Shown: positions 19,193 to 28,952 of the stretch, one piece after another | How positions within the stretch are numbered: position 1 is the stretch's first letter | How the letters are laid out: each line of letters starts with the position of its first letter | NCBI GenBank assembly: GCA_944387555.1 | Contig: CALXFH010000001.1 | Location: 1 to 64,000 of the forward strand | DNA from: an uncultured Clostridia bacterium | Lineage (GTDB): Bacteria > Bacillota > Clostridia > TANB77 > CAG-508 | Direction: 5' to 3' | DNA: 64,000 nucleotides | Made by a program: the position numbers and the translations under genes | Notes under the pieces: model-generated | Seen by the model: the letters and a program-made list of their open reading frames with translations, nothing else | What the model was told of the DNA's origin: nothing | Database searches by the model: none

Positions 19193-19759
19193 TTATTTTA
19201 ATAAAATATTTTCTACATCTTTCCAACCATTTACTCTTACAAAGTTATTTTCTTTTAGTTCTTCATCTGTCATATTTTTATTATGATATGCTGTAAACAA
19301 TAATTTTAGTTCTGCTTTTCCCATTAACTTTTTAGGACTATCATCAATTCTTATATCTGCATCTAATAAATCTTTATTGGAAATAAATATAAATTTATGT
19401 GGGTCTATAAAAGGAAAGTTTTCACTTAAGAAATTATATTTATCACATAAAGTCTTTCCAGATACCTCTGGTGCATCTCTAAATACATATGCAGTAGCTA
19501 TATATAAATCATATTTTTCATTTAATTTTTTTAGTGTTTCTTTTGCACCTTCTACTATATTTGCATAATCATACACATTCTTTTTTGAATAAAATTCTAT
19601 CCATTCATCCATTCTATCTTTTGGTATTAAATCATTTATATAATAACTTCCTGCATCTTCTTGAGTATAATTTGTTCCTAAAAACTCATTTATCATTCTA
19701 ATAAATCCTTTTTCTGTTATAACATCATCCATATCTACTATTAATTTTTTCATAAACAT
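19193..19759 (-). CDS. 5'(3')-deoxyribonucleotidase of the NT5C type (HAD superfamily)
   Basis: 188 residues. The HAD motif I is DMDDV (nucleophile and acid Asp), and motif IV is RIDDSPKKLMG near 140. The cap region and the TAYVFRDAP segment fit the NT5C family, which dephosphorylates deoxynucleoside monophosphates. Either of two in-frame ATGs (19759 or 19753) fits; AAGGA is 3 or 9 bp away, so 19753 may be the true start. It lies 9 bp after pcrA and is probably in its operon. Confidence 0.8.
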   Translation of the reverse strand: MFMKKLIVDMDDVITEKGFIRMINEFLGTNYTQEDAGSYYINDLIPKDRMDEWIEFYSKKNVYDYANIVEGAKETLKKLNEKYDLYIATAYVFRDAPEVSGKTLCDKYNFLSENFPFIDPHKFIFISNKDLLDADIRIDDSPKKLMGKAELKLLFTAYHNKNMTDEELKENNFVRVNGWKDVENILLK

Positions 19760-19768
19760 CTATCCTTT

Positions 19769-22090
19769 TTAATTATCTATTACTTCTAAATTTGCAAACT
19801 TAGCCATTAATCTCTTATGTCCTACTTTGTCAAAATTAATATCAACTTTTAAATCTTCTCCCTCTGGCTCTACCTTATTTATTGTACCTTCTCCAAACTT
19901 CTTATGGAATATTCTTACTCCTTCTTTATATTGTGATAAATCAACCTCAGCATTATTTTTCTTTTTATTTAATCCGCTTAAGAAGCTTTCTGCTGTTCTA
20001 AACATAAATCCACTATTAGTTCCAGTACTTTTAGCTGCAACCTTTTCTGTTTCTTTGTTATCTACTTTATAGCTTTTAACTTTTCCATTGTCTCTACCCC
20101 CGTATGTCCAACTGTAAGAAGAATCTTTAAACATTCTATCTTTATTTGTTGTTTCTCCAAATACTTCTTCATATCCATCTAATAAATCTTCAGGTATTTC
20201 TTTTAAAAATCTTGATACTTGGTTATAACTTGTTGAGCCAAATATAGTTCTTTGTTTGCTACAAGTTAAAAATAGATGTTCCTTTGCTCTAGTTATTCCA
20301 ACATAGCATAAACGTCTTTCTTCTTCTAACTCTTTTGGCTCTGATATTGATTTATATCCAGGAAATATCCCTTCTTCCATTCCTACTAAAAATACTACAG
20401 GAAATTCTAGTCCTTTTGCACTATGCAAAGTCATTAATGTTACATAATCTGCATCTTCATCTAAATCATCTATGTCACTTGATAATGTTATTCCTTCTAA
20501 GAATTCTCTTAAACCATTTTCCGCTTCTTCTTCCTCAAATTCTATTGCAACTGTTAAAAATTCATCTAAGTTTTGCATTCTATTTTCTGCTTCAATTGTA
20601 TTTTCATTTTGAAGAGCTTTTGTATAACCGGTTTTATTTAATGTTTCTTTTATTAAATCTGATATTGGCATTTCATCCTTTTTAGCTCTTAATTCTTCTA
20701 TTACATTTACAAATTCTCTTGAATTTAAAAATACTCTATTTAAACCAAATTCATCTGCTCTTTTAATTATTTCATACATAGGTACTTCTGTTTCATTAGA
20801 TATTGCTTCTATTTTATCTAAACTTGTTTTACCAATTCCACGTTTTGGTTCATTTATTATTCTTCTTAAGCTTAAATTGTCATTTGGATTTTGTATTAAT
20901 CTTAAATATGCAATAATATCTTTAATTTCTTTTCTTTCATAGAATTTTAAACCACCAATTATTTTGTAAGGTATATTTTCTCTTCTTAAAATATCCTCTA
21001 TTGCTCTTGATTGAGTATTCATTCTATACAAAATTGCAAAATCTTGATACTTATAATATTCTTCTCTTTTTAAATGTTCTATTTGTTCTACAATATAACT
21101 TGCCTCATCATATTCATTTTCTGCTTGATATACTTTTGGTAGATTTCCTTCTTCATTTTGTGTCCATAATTCTTTTTTATATTTTACTTCGTTATTTGAA
21201 ATTACACTATTTGCTGCTTTTAATATATTTCCAGTACAACGATAGTTTTGCTCTAATTTTATTATTTTAGTTCCTGGAAAATCTTTTTCAAAGTTTAATA
21301 TATTTGAAATATCTGCTCCTCTAAATGAATATATTCCTTGGTCATTATCTCCTACAACTGTTATATTTTTATATTTTGATGCTAAGATAGTAACTAATGT
21401 AAATTGTGATTTGTTTGTATCCTGATATTCATCTACTAGAACATATTTGAATTTACCGCTATAATATTCTCTAATATCCTCATTTTCTTCAAGTATTTTA
21501 ATTGTATAATTTATAATATCATCAAAGTCTATTGCATTATTTTCTTTTAATCTTTTTTGGTATAATTCATATACAGTTGCAATTTTTTCTTTTCTATAAT
21601 CTCCATTTGCTCTTGCTGAATACTCTTCTGGTTCTAGCATTTCATTTTTTGCATTACTTATTTCTGATAAAACTGCTCTATCATTAAATAATTTATCATC
21701 TATATTTAAATCTTTTAAACAGTTTTTTACTAGTGTTCTTTGGTCTGATGTATCAAATATTATAAATGATGTGTCAAATCCTATTCTATCTATAAATCTT
21801 CTTAAAATACGTACACAAATAGAGTGGAATGTCCCCATCCAAATATCTGAAGCTACATCACCTACTAAATTTACTATTCTTTCTTTCATTTCATTTGCTG
21901 CTTTATTTGTAAATGTTATTGCTAAAATATCCCAAGGTTTTACTCCTTTTTCTTTTATTAAATATGCAATTTTATGTGTTAATACTTTTGTTTTTCCGCT
22001 TCCTGCACCTGCTATTACTAAGCAAGGACCTTCTGTATTTACTACGGCTTCGTATTGTTTATCATTTAATCCATCTAATATTTCTGACAT
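19769..22090 (-). CDS. pcrA: UvrD/PcrA-type ATP-dependent DNA helicase
   Basis: 773 residues, full length for PcrA. Superfamily 1 motifs run in order: GAGSGKT (28-34), TFTNKAANEM, DEYQDTN near 225, GDNDQGIYSFRGA, QNYRC, TLHSAKGLEFPVVF near 570 and YVGITRAKEHL. The C-terminal 60 residues (GVRIFHKKFGEGTI) match the PcrA RNA-polymerase-interaction tail. It unwinds DNA 3' to 5' in repair and rolling-circle replication. The nucleotidase gene follows at once. Confidence 0.93.
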   Translation of the reverse strand: MSEILDGLNDKQYEAVVNTEGPCLVIAGAGSGKTKVLTHKIAYLIKEKGVKPWDILAITFTNKAANEMKERIVNLVGDVASDIWMGTFHSICVRILRRFIDRIGFDTSFIIFDTSDQRTLVKNCLKDLNIDDKLFNDRAVLSEISNAKNEMLEPEEYSARANGDYRKEKIATVYELYQKRLKENNAIDFDDIINYTIKILEENEDIREYYSGKFKYVLVDEYQDTNKSQFTLVTILASKYKNITVVGDNDQGIYSFRGADISNILNFEKDFPGTKIIKLEQNYRCTGNILKAANSVISNNEVKYKKELWTQNEEGNLPKVYQAENEYDEASYIVEQIEHLKREEYYKYQDFAILYRMNTQSRAIEDILRRENIPYKIIGGLKFYERKEIKDIIAYLRLIQNPNDNLSLRRIINEPKRGIGKTSLDKIEAISNETEVPMYEIIKRADEFGLNRVFLNSREFVNVIEELRAKKDEMPISDLIKETLNKTGYTKALQNENTIEAENRMQNLDEFLTVAIEFEEEEAENGLREFLEGITLSSDIDDLDEDADYVTLMTLHSAKGLEFPVVFLVGMEEGIFPGYKSISEPKELEEERRLCYVGITRAKEHLFLTCSKQRTIFGSTSYNQVSRFLKEIPEDLLDGYEEVFGETTNKDRMFKDSSYSWTYGGRDNGKVKSYKVDNKETEKVAAKSTGTNSGFMFRTAESFLSGLNKKKNNAEVDLSQYKEGVRIFHKKFGEGTINKVEPEGEDLKVDINFDKVGHKRLMAKFANLEVIDN

Positions 22091-22176
22091 TTATTTTTTC
22101 CTTCCTTCTTTTTTTGACTTTTCTAATTATAACAATTAACATTATTTTTTACAAGCGAACACTAAACTTTTTTATA

Positions 22177-22209
22177 AGAAAAAAGCTACTCTTTTGGAAT
22201 AGCTTTCTT
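22177..22209 (-). terminator. Terminator after the protein-tyrosine phosphatase gene
   Basis: Arms AAAAAGCTA / TAGCTTTCTT around a 12-nt loop, overlapping the stop codon region of the phosphatase gene, with T-runs on the minus strand. Confidence 0.65.
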
Positions 22210-22681
22210 AAGCATTTTCTTTTATTTTTTTCAGCAATAATTCTATACATTCACTAATTTCTTTACTACACTCTAAATATGTTTCTTTATCATATCCCCA
22301 AGGGTCTGCTATATCAATCTCATCGTGATTTGGTTCATTATATTCTACATATTCTTTCATTGTAAATACTTTTCCTTGTAACTCTGGATATAATTCTAAA
22401 ACATCTTGTTTATGGTATTTTGTAGCACACAATACCAAATCCATATTTTTTATATTAGAATTTCTAATATTTGTTGCTCTATGTTTTTCTAAATCTACAT
22501 CATAGTAATTTTTCATTACATATTTTGCTTCCCAAGTAGATTTTTCTCCATTATAAGCATGAACTCCACAAGAATATACTTTTACATTTTCTATCTTTAA
22601 ATCTTTTAACCTTTTTTCTAACAAATGATGTGCCATTGCACTTCTACAGATATTTCCTGTACATACAAACATTATATTCAT
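22208..22681 (-). CDS. Low-molecular-weight protein-tyrosine phosphatase family protein
   Basis: 157 residues. The P-loop CTGNICRS near the N terminus has Cys7 and Arg13 of the C(X)5R signature, and the general-acid loop DPWG lies near residue 126. The family removes phosphate from tyrosine or, in YwlE-type members, arginine; the sequence does not decide between them. It is read alone, with a terminator just after it and the rhuM-like gene upstream. Confidence 0.88.
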   Translation of the reverse strand: MNIMFVCTGNICRSAMAHHLLEKRLKDLKIENVKVYSCGVHAYNGEKSTWEAKYVMKNYYDVDLEKHRATNIRNSNIKNMDLVLCATKYHKQDVLELYPELQGKVFTMKEYVEYNEPNHDEIDIADPWGYDKETYLECSKEISECIELLLKKIKENA

Positions 22682-22704
22682 ATATTTTTGCCTCCATTTA
22701 ACCC

Positions 22705-23736
22705 TTAACCTTCTTGTCCACCTTCTAATTTCTTTGTTTCATTTAAGAGTTCGTCAAAATCAGATACATATTCTCTATCTTGCACCACTCTATATTTTTT
22801 ATACTCATCCAATGCAAGTTTATTTGCTATTTCTCTTTTTATTTTTCCATTATCTTTTAAAATATTATATTCATTAACTTTTAAAAATACTTCTAATTTA
22901 TCTTTCCATTCTTTCATTGAGATTATTTTACCCAATTTTACTTGTCTTTCTGCATAATCTAAATACATTGATACTAAATTATTTAACTCTGAAATTTCTT
23001 CTTGTGATAAATAATTTTTTGCTACTGTAACATCTGTTTCTAATATTTTTCCATCTGGTGCATTCTTCCAAGTAGTTAGTCCCATATTCTCTTTTTTGCT
23101 ATCTGCCCTATTGTATATGATTTCTGGAGCAGTCATTCCAGTAATTGCATAATGTAATTTATTTTGAACATTCTTATAAAATTCTTTTGTTGTTTCACTA
23201 TTTTTATCATAATCATAACTACATTCTTTATATATATCTGTTATCTTTTGGTAAAATCTTCTTTCGCTTGCTCTAATTTCTTTTATTTTAACTAATAATT
23301 CATCAAAATAATCTTTGCCGAATTTAGGTCCATTTTTTAAAAACTCACTATTAACAACAAAACCTTTTTTTATATATTCTTTTAATGTTTTAGTTGCCCA
23401 TATTCTAAAATCAGTAGCTTCTTTTGAATTTACTCTATAACCAACTGCTATAATTGCATCTAAACTATAAAATGTTAATTCTCTTGAAACCTTTCTATTT
23501 CCTTCTTTTTGAACTACTCTAATTTTTTGAGTAGTTCGATTTTCTTCTAATTCTCCAGTTTTAAATATATTTTGTAAATGATATGTAATATTGTTTTCTG
23601 CTACATTAAATAATTCTGCCATTGATTTTTGAGTTAGCCAAAAATCCTCTTCATCATATAAAACTTCTACTGATATATTTTTATTATTCTGACTTTGATA
23701 TATTATTAAATCCTTTAAATTTTCTATACTATTCAA
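22705..23736 (-). CDS. RhuM-family protein
   Basis: 343 residues from a TTG start with GGAGG 9 bp upstream; a longer frame to 23802 adds 22 basic residues without a ribosome-binding site. The N-terminal RhuM/KilA-N-like DNA-binding part has DEEDFWLTQKSMAELFNV, NIFKTGELEENRTTQ and YSLDAIIAVGYRVNSKEAT then FRIWATKTLKEYI. The C-terminal half is helical. The family was named for a Salmonella pathogenicity-island gene and is common near mobile elements, and its function is unclear. A decayed second copy lies immediately upstream. Confidence 0.85.
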   Translation of the reverse strand: MNSIENLKDLIIYQSQNNKNISVEVLYDEEDFWLTQKSMAELFNVAENNITYHLQNIFKTGELEENRTTQKIRVVQKEGNRKVSRELTFYSLDAIIAVGYRVNSKEATDFRIWATKTLKEYIKKGFVVNSEFLKNGPKFGKDYFDELLVKIKEIRASERRFYQKITDIYKECSYDYDKNSETTKEFYKNVQNKLHYAITGMTAPEIIYNRADSKKENMGLTTWKNAPDGKILETDVTVAKNYLSQEEISELNNLVSMYLDYAERQVKLGKIISMKEWKDKLEVFLKVNEYNILKDNGKIKREIANKLALDEYKKYRVVQDREYVSDFDELLNETKKLEGGQEG

Positions 23737-23814
23737 TCTTAATTTCCTCCATTTTGTTTGAACTTTTGTTTGTATTTTACAAGGTTTTATTTTATTTGTC
23801 AAGCATTTTTTATC

Positions 23815-24020
23815 ATCTTATTTATATTTATTTTTTCTTCTAATATTTCTTCATCGATAATGTCTCATTTATCATATATTTTTTTATTTCTTTGGTTGCT
23901 CAAATTTTAAAATTAGCAGCTTTTTTTATTATTTTTATATCGTCTTTTTTATTGTTTTTTTGAATTACCAATGTTGGTTTTCCGACAGTGTTATTCTCTT
24001 CAAGTCCGTTTTCTCTAATT
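23815..24020 (-). pseudogene. Decayed fragment of a second RhuM-family gene
   Basis: Read on the minus strand, the DNA encodes RENGLEENNTVGKPTLVIQK and then AANFKI-stop-ATKEIKKY, followed after a frame change by DIIDEEILEEK. These align in order with GELEENRTTQKIRVVQ, ATDFRIWATKTLKEY and GFVVNSEFLK of the intact RhuM gene beside it. The Trp codon of RIWATK has become TGA and the middle part is deleted. It is a remnant, not a functional gene. Confidence 0.65.
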
Positions 24021-24042
24021 TACCTACCTATTATCTAGGAAT

Positions 24043-24783
24043 TTACAGCTTAGTAGCAAAAATACCTATTAAAAAACCTAACATATTTCCAACTGCTGTC
24101 ATTCTTCCATGATATAAACTATTTGACTCTGGAATTAATTCACCAGAAACTATATATAACATTGCTCCTGCTGCAAAACTTAGACAAATAGAAATTACTT
24201 GTTCTGAAATTGAACCTACTATTGCTCCAAAAAATGCTCCTATTCCTGTTGTTACTCCTGATAAAATAACATAGAAAATAACTTTAAATGGGTTCATTCC
24301 TCCGTTTTTCATAGGAATTGACATTGAAATTCCCTCTGGCACATCATGTAAACATATTGCAATTGCAAGGCTTAATCCTAATTTTAAAGAAGACTCAAAA
24401 CCAGAACCTATTGCTAAGCCTTCTGGAAAATTATGAATAGCTAAGCCAATAGATACTATCATTCCTGTTTTTAGTAATTTACTTTGTTTATTATGTACTT
24501 GTACTTTGCTACTGAACTTTTTATCTACTAACAAATCACAAAAAATCATAGCAATTATTCCTAAAATTACTCCAATTACTACTTCTAATATATTACTTAT
24601 TTCTAGAGCTTCAGGTATTAAATCAAAACATATTACTGCCATCATCAATCCTGATGCTAATGCTAAAATAAAGCTTAAAAATTTATTTGATTGTTTCTTT
24701 ATAACAACACCTAAAATCCCTCCTAAAGTTGTTCCAAATGTTCCAAAAAACAACCCTAAAAGTGTAGTCTTTAATATTTCCAT
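24043..24783 (-). CDS. ZIP-family divalent metal transporter
   Basis: 246 residues with about eight membrane helices. The family metal-binding helices are visible: HNFPEGLAIG near 117 and HDVPEGISM near 147. ZIP proteins import zinc, iron or manganese into the cytoplasm; the substrate cannot be read from sequence. It is monocistronic or first in the run towards the RhuM relic. The gap to the next gene contains a TTACAAT/ATTGTAA inverted repeat, but I see no certain Zur or Fur box. Confidence 0.88.
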   Translation of the reverse strand: MEILKTTLLGLFFGTFGTTLGGILGVVIKKQSNKFLSFILALASGLMMAVICFDLIPEALEISNILEVVIGVILGIIAMIFCDLLVDKKFSSKVQVHNKQSKLLKTGMIVSIGLAIHNFPEGLAIGSGFESSLKLGLSLAIAICLHDVPEGISMSIPMKNGGMNPFKVIFYVILSGVTTGIGAFFGAIVGSISEQVISICLSFAAGAMLYIVSGELIPESNSLYHGRMTAVGNMLGFLIGIFATKL

Positions 24784-24849
24784 AAATAAAAAACTCCTTA
24801 CAATTTCCTATATTCTAATTTATTGTAAAGAGTTTAATAATATTCTTTT

Positions 24850-25401
24850 TTAATCCTTTTTTAAATTATATTCTTCTATTACCGTTCCATCTACATCTTT
24901 TAATATTAATTTATTATCATCAAAAATTAGATAGCTATGTTTACTATTTTCTTTAGGTAAAGAAATTGACCCTGGATTTGCAAAAACAATTCCATCTTTT
25001 TCTTTTATAAAGCCTACATGAAAATGTCCATACATCATTATATCTATTTTTACACCTATAGGTGGTAAATTATCTATGTTATATTTATGTCCATGAGATA
25101 AGAATAAATTATATCCATTTACATTCATTTCTACATATTCTTTAAATGGAAATTCTGAAATCATTTCATCTACTTCTGCATCACAATTTCCTTTTGTCAC
25201 TATTAGTTTATCTTTTAAATAATTTAGTATTTTAGAAACTTCCATTGGGTTATATTCTTGTGTTAAGTCATTTCTTGGTCCATGATAATATAAATCACCT
25301 AATAATACTATTTTATCTGGATTTTCTCTTTTTTCTATTTCTAATATTTTTTTAGCATAATAGTATGAGCCGTGAATATCAGATATTACTAATAATTTCA
25401 T
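24850..25401 (-). CDS. YfcE/MJ0936-family metallophosphoesterase
   Basis: 183 residues. All metal motifs are present in order: DIHGS (8-12), GDLYYHGPRN, GNCD, SHGHKYN and GHFHVG. The family hydrolyses phosphodiesters in vitro (YfcE of E. coli), and its cellular substrate is unknown. It starts 2 bp after the prfA stop, so it is co-transcribed with prfA. Confidence 0.88.
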   Translation of the reverse strand: MKLLVISDIHGSYYYAKKILEIEKRENPDKIVLLGDLYYHGPRNDLTQEYNPMEVSKILNYLKDKLIVTKGNCDAEVDEMISEFPFKEYVEMNVNGYNLFLSHGHKYNIDNLPPIGVKIDIMMYGHFHVGFIKEKDGIVFANPGSISLPKENSKHSYLIFDDNKLILKDVDGTVIEEYNLKKD

Positions 25402-25402
25402 A

Positions 25403-26464
25403 TTATTCCTCGTCTCCTTTTAATTTTTCTGCTCTATCTGCTGCAATTAAATTATCTATCATTTCATCTAAATCACCATTTAAGAAGTTTTCCATTTGAT
25501 AGATACTCATACCAATTCTATGGTCTGTTATTCTTCCTTGTGGATAGTTATATGTTCTTATTTTTTCGCTTCTATCTCCTGAACCTACTTGTGATTTTCT
25601 TGCATTTGCTATTGTACTATCTTGTTTTGCTTTTTCCATTTCATAAAGTTTAGTTCTTAACATTTTCATAGCATTATCTCTATTTTGGAATTGAGATCTT
25701 TCTGTTTGGCATTCTACTGTAATTCCTGTAGGAATATGTATTAATCTTACTGCTGATGATGTTTTATTAATGTGTTGTCCACCAGCTCCTGAAGATCTAA
25801 ATACTTCCATTTTTATATCTGCTGGATTTATTTCTATTTCTACATCTTCTACGACTGGAAGTACTGCTACTGTTACTGTAGATGTATGTATTCTTCCACT
25901 ACTTTCTGTATCTGGAACTCTTTGTACTCTATGTACTCCACTTTCGAATTTTAATCTACTATATACACCTTTTCCAGTAACCATAAAAGATATTTCTTTA
26001 TATCCACCAAGACCTGTATCATTTTCGTTTAAAACTTCTACTTTCCAATGTTTTTTCTCTGCATACATTGAATACATTCTAAATAATGTTCCTGCAAATA
26101 ATGCTGCTTCTTCTCCACCAGCTCCTGCTCTTATTTCACAGATAATGTTTTTATCATCATCAGGGTCTTTTGGAATTAACAAGAATTTCATTTCTTCTTC
26201 TAGTTTTGGTAATTGTTCTTTTTTCTCATAATATTCTTGTTCTGCAAGTTCCTTCATTTCTGGGTCTTTTAGTAATTCTTCTGCTTCTTCCATCTCTTTT
26301 TTTACTTTTTTATATTCACGAAATTTTTGTACTAATTCCTCTAAATCAGCATGTTCTTTCATTGCTTTTCGCCATTCTGCTTGGTTTGAAATTAATTCTG
26401 GATTTGATATTTCCTTAGTTAATTCTTCATATCTTTTTTCAATTGCCTCTAATTTCTCAAACAT
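25403..26464 (-). CDS. prfA: Peptide chain release factor 1
   Basis: 353 residues. The GGQ peptidyl-hydrolysis motif ([10 protein letters not shown]) lies near residue 230, with the family context [14 protein letters not shown] and FRSSGAGGQ. It terminates translation at UAA and UAG. No internal frame change is present, unlike the programmed shift seen in many prfB genes. It is followed at 2 bp by the yfcE-like gene. Confidence 0.95.
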   Translation of the reverse strand: MFEKLEAIEKRYEELTKEISNPELISNQAEWRKAMKEHADLEELVQKFREYKKVKKEMEEAEELLKDPEMKELAEQEYYEKKEQLPKLEEEMKFLLIPKDPDDDKNIICEIRAGAGGEEAALFAGTLFRMYSMYAEKKHWKVEVLNENDTGLGGYKEISFMVTGKGVYSRLKFESGVHRVQRVPDTESSGRIHTSTVTVAVLPVVEDVEIEINPADIKMEVFRSSGAGGQHINKTSSAVRLIHIPTGITVECQTERSQFQNRDNAMKMLRTKLYEMEKAKQDSTIANARKSQVGSGDRSEKIRTYNYPQGRITDHRIGMSIYQMENFLNGDLDEMIDNLIAADRAEKLKGDEE

Positions 26465-26551
26465 ATAAATTTCTCCTTTACAATTTTTAACAACAATTAT
26501 TATACTACATTTTAAGCTCTATTACAAGACTTAAATTTAAGCAAAAATAAA

Positions 26552-26593
26552 TAGAGCATATAAGATAAAATTTCTTCAATCCTATATACTCTA
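26552..26593 (-). terminator. Probable terminator after the 89-residue gene
   Basis: Arms TAGAGCATATA / TATATACTCTA (one mismatch) around a 20-nt loop, with a T-rich tract after it on the minus strand. Confidence 0.5.
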
Positions 26594-26609
26594 CTTTACT
26601 AGCCTTACA

Positions 26610-26879
26610 TTATCTATTCCCTAAGCGTTTCATCACTGATTTTTTTACCTTATCAGGAATTTCATCTTCAAGAATATCAGTAAGCCTTCCGCAGATTGGA
26701 CATTTAAAAGTATAGAAAAATTTTGTTTCAGGAGTTCTAATATCATCCAAAAAAGTTGCAAATATATCTTCTTCTCTAACTAAAAGTAATGCTCCACAAC
26801 CGTTGCCTCCATTTCCATATCCTGTACATATCTGTACAGTTCCCCAAGTATTTGTATTTTCTCTTTTCAGTACTTTCAT
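26610..26879 (-). CDS. Small putative zinc-ribbon protein, unknown function
   Basis: 89 residues. Two cysteine pairs could bind zinc: Cys18 and Cys28 in ICTGYGNGGNGCG, and CPIC near 66. The last 20 residues are basic (DKVKKSVMKRLGNR). Base composition is visibly richer in G+C than its neighbours, suggesting transfer. I do not recognise a family. It stands alone between prfA and the YhaN-like gene, with its own probable terminator. Confidence 0.65.
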   Translation of the reverse strand: MKVLKRENTNTWGTVQICTGYGNGGNGCGALLLVREEDIFATFLDDIRTPETKFFYTFKCPICGRLTDILEDEIPDKVKKSVMKRLGNR

Positions 26880-26976
26880 ATTGTTCCCTTCTACAGAAAA
26901 TTGATCTACCTCTAAGGCTTTTTAGCCGTATGCTTATTTTAGCACTTTCTTTAAATTATGTCAATTAACTTTTGTG

Positions 26977-28941
26977 TTACAGCTCGTAATAGTTAAATTC
27001 TATATTATCTTTTTCTAATATTTTCTTTTCTCTATTTGTACAAGTCAATAATATTACTTGATGATTTTTGAATTTGTTTTTCATATATTTTAAAATATTT
27101 TCTAATCTTTCTTCATCAAAATATGCAAAAGCTTCATCTAATATTATTGGCATACTTTCATCTGATAAATCTTCTATCATAGATAATCTTAATGATAAAT
27201 ATAATTGGTCAATTGTACCCACACTTAATTTAGATGCTGAAACATATTCACCATTTGGAAGTTCTACTATTAAGCCAACTTCATCATTAAATCTTACATT
27301 AGTATACTTTCCATTTGTTATGTTAGAAATATTTTTAGATAACTCCTCTGTAAACTTAGGGGTAACTGTATTTTTCATTTCCTCATATGCATTTGTTAAA
27401 ACTTCTTTTGCTAAATTAAAACTTTCATTATTTTTTCTCAAAGTTAACATTTTATTATTATTGTTAACTAATTCTTCTTCTGTTTTTGATAAATTATCTA
27501 ATTTTGGTTCTATATTTTTTTGGTCTAATTCTAATTTATGAAGTTCTATATTTTTATTATTTATTCTATTTTGCATATTTTCTACTTCATAATTTATATT
27601 TTCTAAATTAATTAAATTATTTAATTTATCATTTTCCATTTTTTCTAAATATTTATTTTTTATTTTTTCTTTTTCTAAATTAATTTTTAAATTAAAATTG
27701 TTTTTTAAATTATTTAATTTATTTTCTGTTTCTAAATTATTATTTTCTAATAATTTTATTTCTTGTTCTAAATTATTTATTTCTGAATTTATATTATTAA
27801 ATAATTCTTGTTTTTTATTTTCTTCTAATTCTTCTTGTTTTATTTTTTTATTTAATTTATTTTTTAATAAACAAGAAACACCTATAGCTATTGGTACTGT
27901 AAGTAGGAAAATATAATTAAATATATTATTTTTAATAAATATAAATTGCATTACATTAATTAATATTACTAAAATAAATATTAAAATTATTTTTTTATTC
28001 AATTTATTTTTTTCTCTATTTATTTTTTTATTATTTTTTGATTTATCAAAATTATTTTCTAAAATATTTTTATTATTATTTTTTATTTCTTCTATTTTAT
28101 TTTTTACCCCATTTATTTTTTCATTATTTTCATTTTTTATATTTTCTTGAATTTTTATTTTTTCTTTTTCTATTTTTTCTTTTTCATTTAATAATTTAAT
28201 TTCTTTTAATAAATTATTTTCATTTTCTAATTTTGATATTTCTTCTTTTAAATTATTTTTGTTTTCTTCTATATCATATTTAAAATTTTCATATTTAGAT
28301 AATTCATTTTTTTGAGTTTCTAATTCTTCTATTTTTCTAGCAGTTACGTTTATTGGCTTTTCCCTAGAGTTTGATGTTCCTACTTCATTTAATTGTCTTC
28401 TATTTATTCTATCTATTGCTCTTTTAAATGAAACATTATCTTCTCCTGTTCCCACCAAGTTTGCGATTTTTTGTACTAACATACTTTGTTGTTTGCTTTC
28501 TAACTCTACTTCCTTTTGTCCTACTACCATGGTAGATAAAAATAAATCTTCATCTACTTTTGTTTGTTCATAGAAAAATTGATTTCCATTTGTTTTGTCT
28601 ATATTAAATTCTTTTGATACATCTTCTTTTTGCTCATTATAGATATTTGGATTTTTCTTTTTAAAATCTCTATGTATTTCATATTTTGTCTTATCATTTA
28701 ATTCATATTCAACATTTCCTGAAAATTCTTCAGTATCCCATGGCTTGTATCTATCATAATCTGAATATTCTTTTCCTTTTTTATTTTTAGATATTCCATA
28801 AAAACTATTTATTATAAATCTTAGAAGTGTTGATTTTCCTGCTTCGTTTTTTCCATATATTATATTTATTCCATCTTTTAAATTTATTTCTTTATCTTTT
28901 AATTTTCCATAAGAATTTATTTTTATTTTATTAATTTTCAA
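26977..28941 (-). CDS. YhaN/SbcC-like AAA ATPase with long coiled coil
   Basis: 654 residues. The Walker A motif is GKNEAGKST (32-40), followed by TKVDEDLFLSTMVVGQ. A very Lys/Asn/Glu-rich coiled coil runs from about 200 to 520, interrupted near 320-365 by two hydrophobic helices, as in Bacillus YhaN. The C-terminal ABC signature and Walker B are LSVGTIDQLYLSLRLSM and MPIILDEAF. It lies 11 bp after the YhaO-like nuclease gene and probably forms an SbcCD/Rad50-Mre11-like complex with it for processing DNA ends. Confidence 0.85.
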   Translation of the reverse strand: MKINKIKINSYGKLKDKEINLKDGINIIYGKNEAGKSTLLRFIINSFYGISKNKKGKEYSDYDRYKPWDTEEFSGNVEYELNDKTKYEIHRDFKKKNPNIYNEQKEDVSKEFNIDKTNGNQFFYEQTKVDEDLFLSTMVVGQKEVELESKQQSMLVQKIANLVGTGEDNVSFKRAIDRINRRQLNEVGTSNSREKPINVTARKIEELETQKNELSKYENFKYDIEENKNNLKEEISKLENENNLLKEIKLLNEKEKIEKEKIKIQENIKNENNEKINGVKNKIEEIKNNNKNILENNFDKSKNNKKINREKNKLNKKIILIFILVILINVMQFIFIKNNIFNYIFLLTVPIAIGVSCLLKNKLNKKIKQEELEENKKQELFNNINSEINNLEQEIKLLENNNLETENKLNNLKNNFNLKINLEKEKIKNKYLEKMENDKLNNLINLENINYEVENMQNRINNKNIELHKLELDQKNIEPKLDNLSKTEEELVNNNNKMLTLRKNNESFNLAKEVLTNAYEEMKNTVTPKFTEELSKNISNITNGKYTNVRFNDEVGLIVELPNGEYVSASKLSVGTIDQLYLSLRLSMIEDLSDESMPIILDEAFAYFDEERLENILKYMKNKFKNHQVILLTCTNREKKILEKDNIEFNYYEL

Positions 28942-28952
28942 AATATCACCAC

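Noticed and set aside
23737-23802. Upstream extension of the RhuM-family protein to an earlier start
   Set aside because: The added 22 residues have no ribosome-binding site, while GGAGG stands 9 bp before the TTG at 23736.
25403-26464. Programmed frameshift in the release factor gene
   Set aside because: This is RF1 (prfA), which is in one frame throughout; the known programmed shift belongs to prfB.
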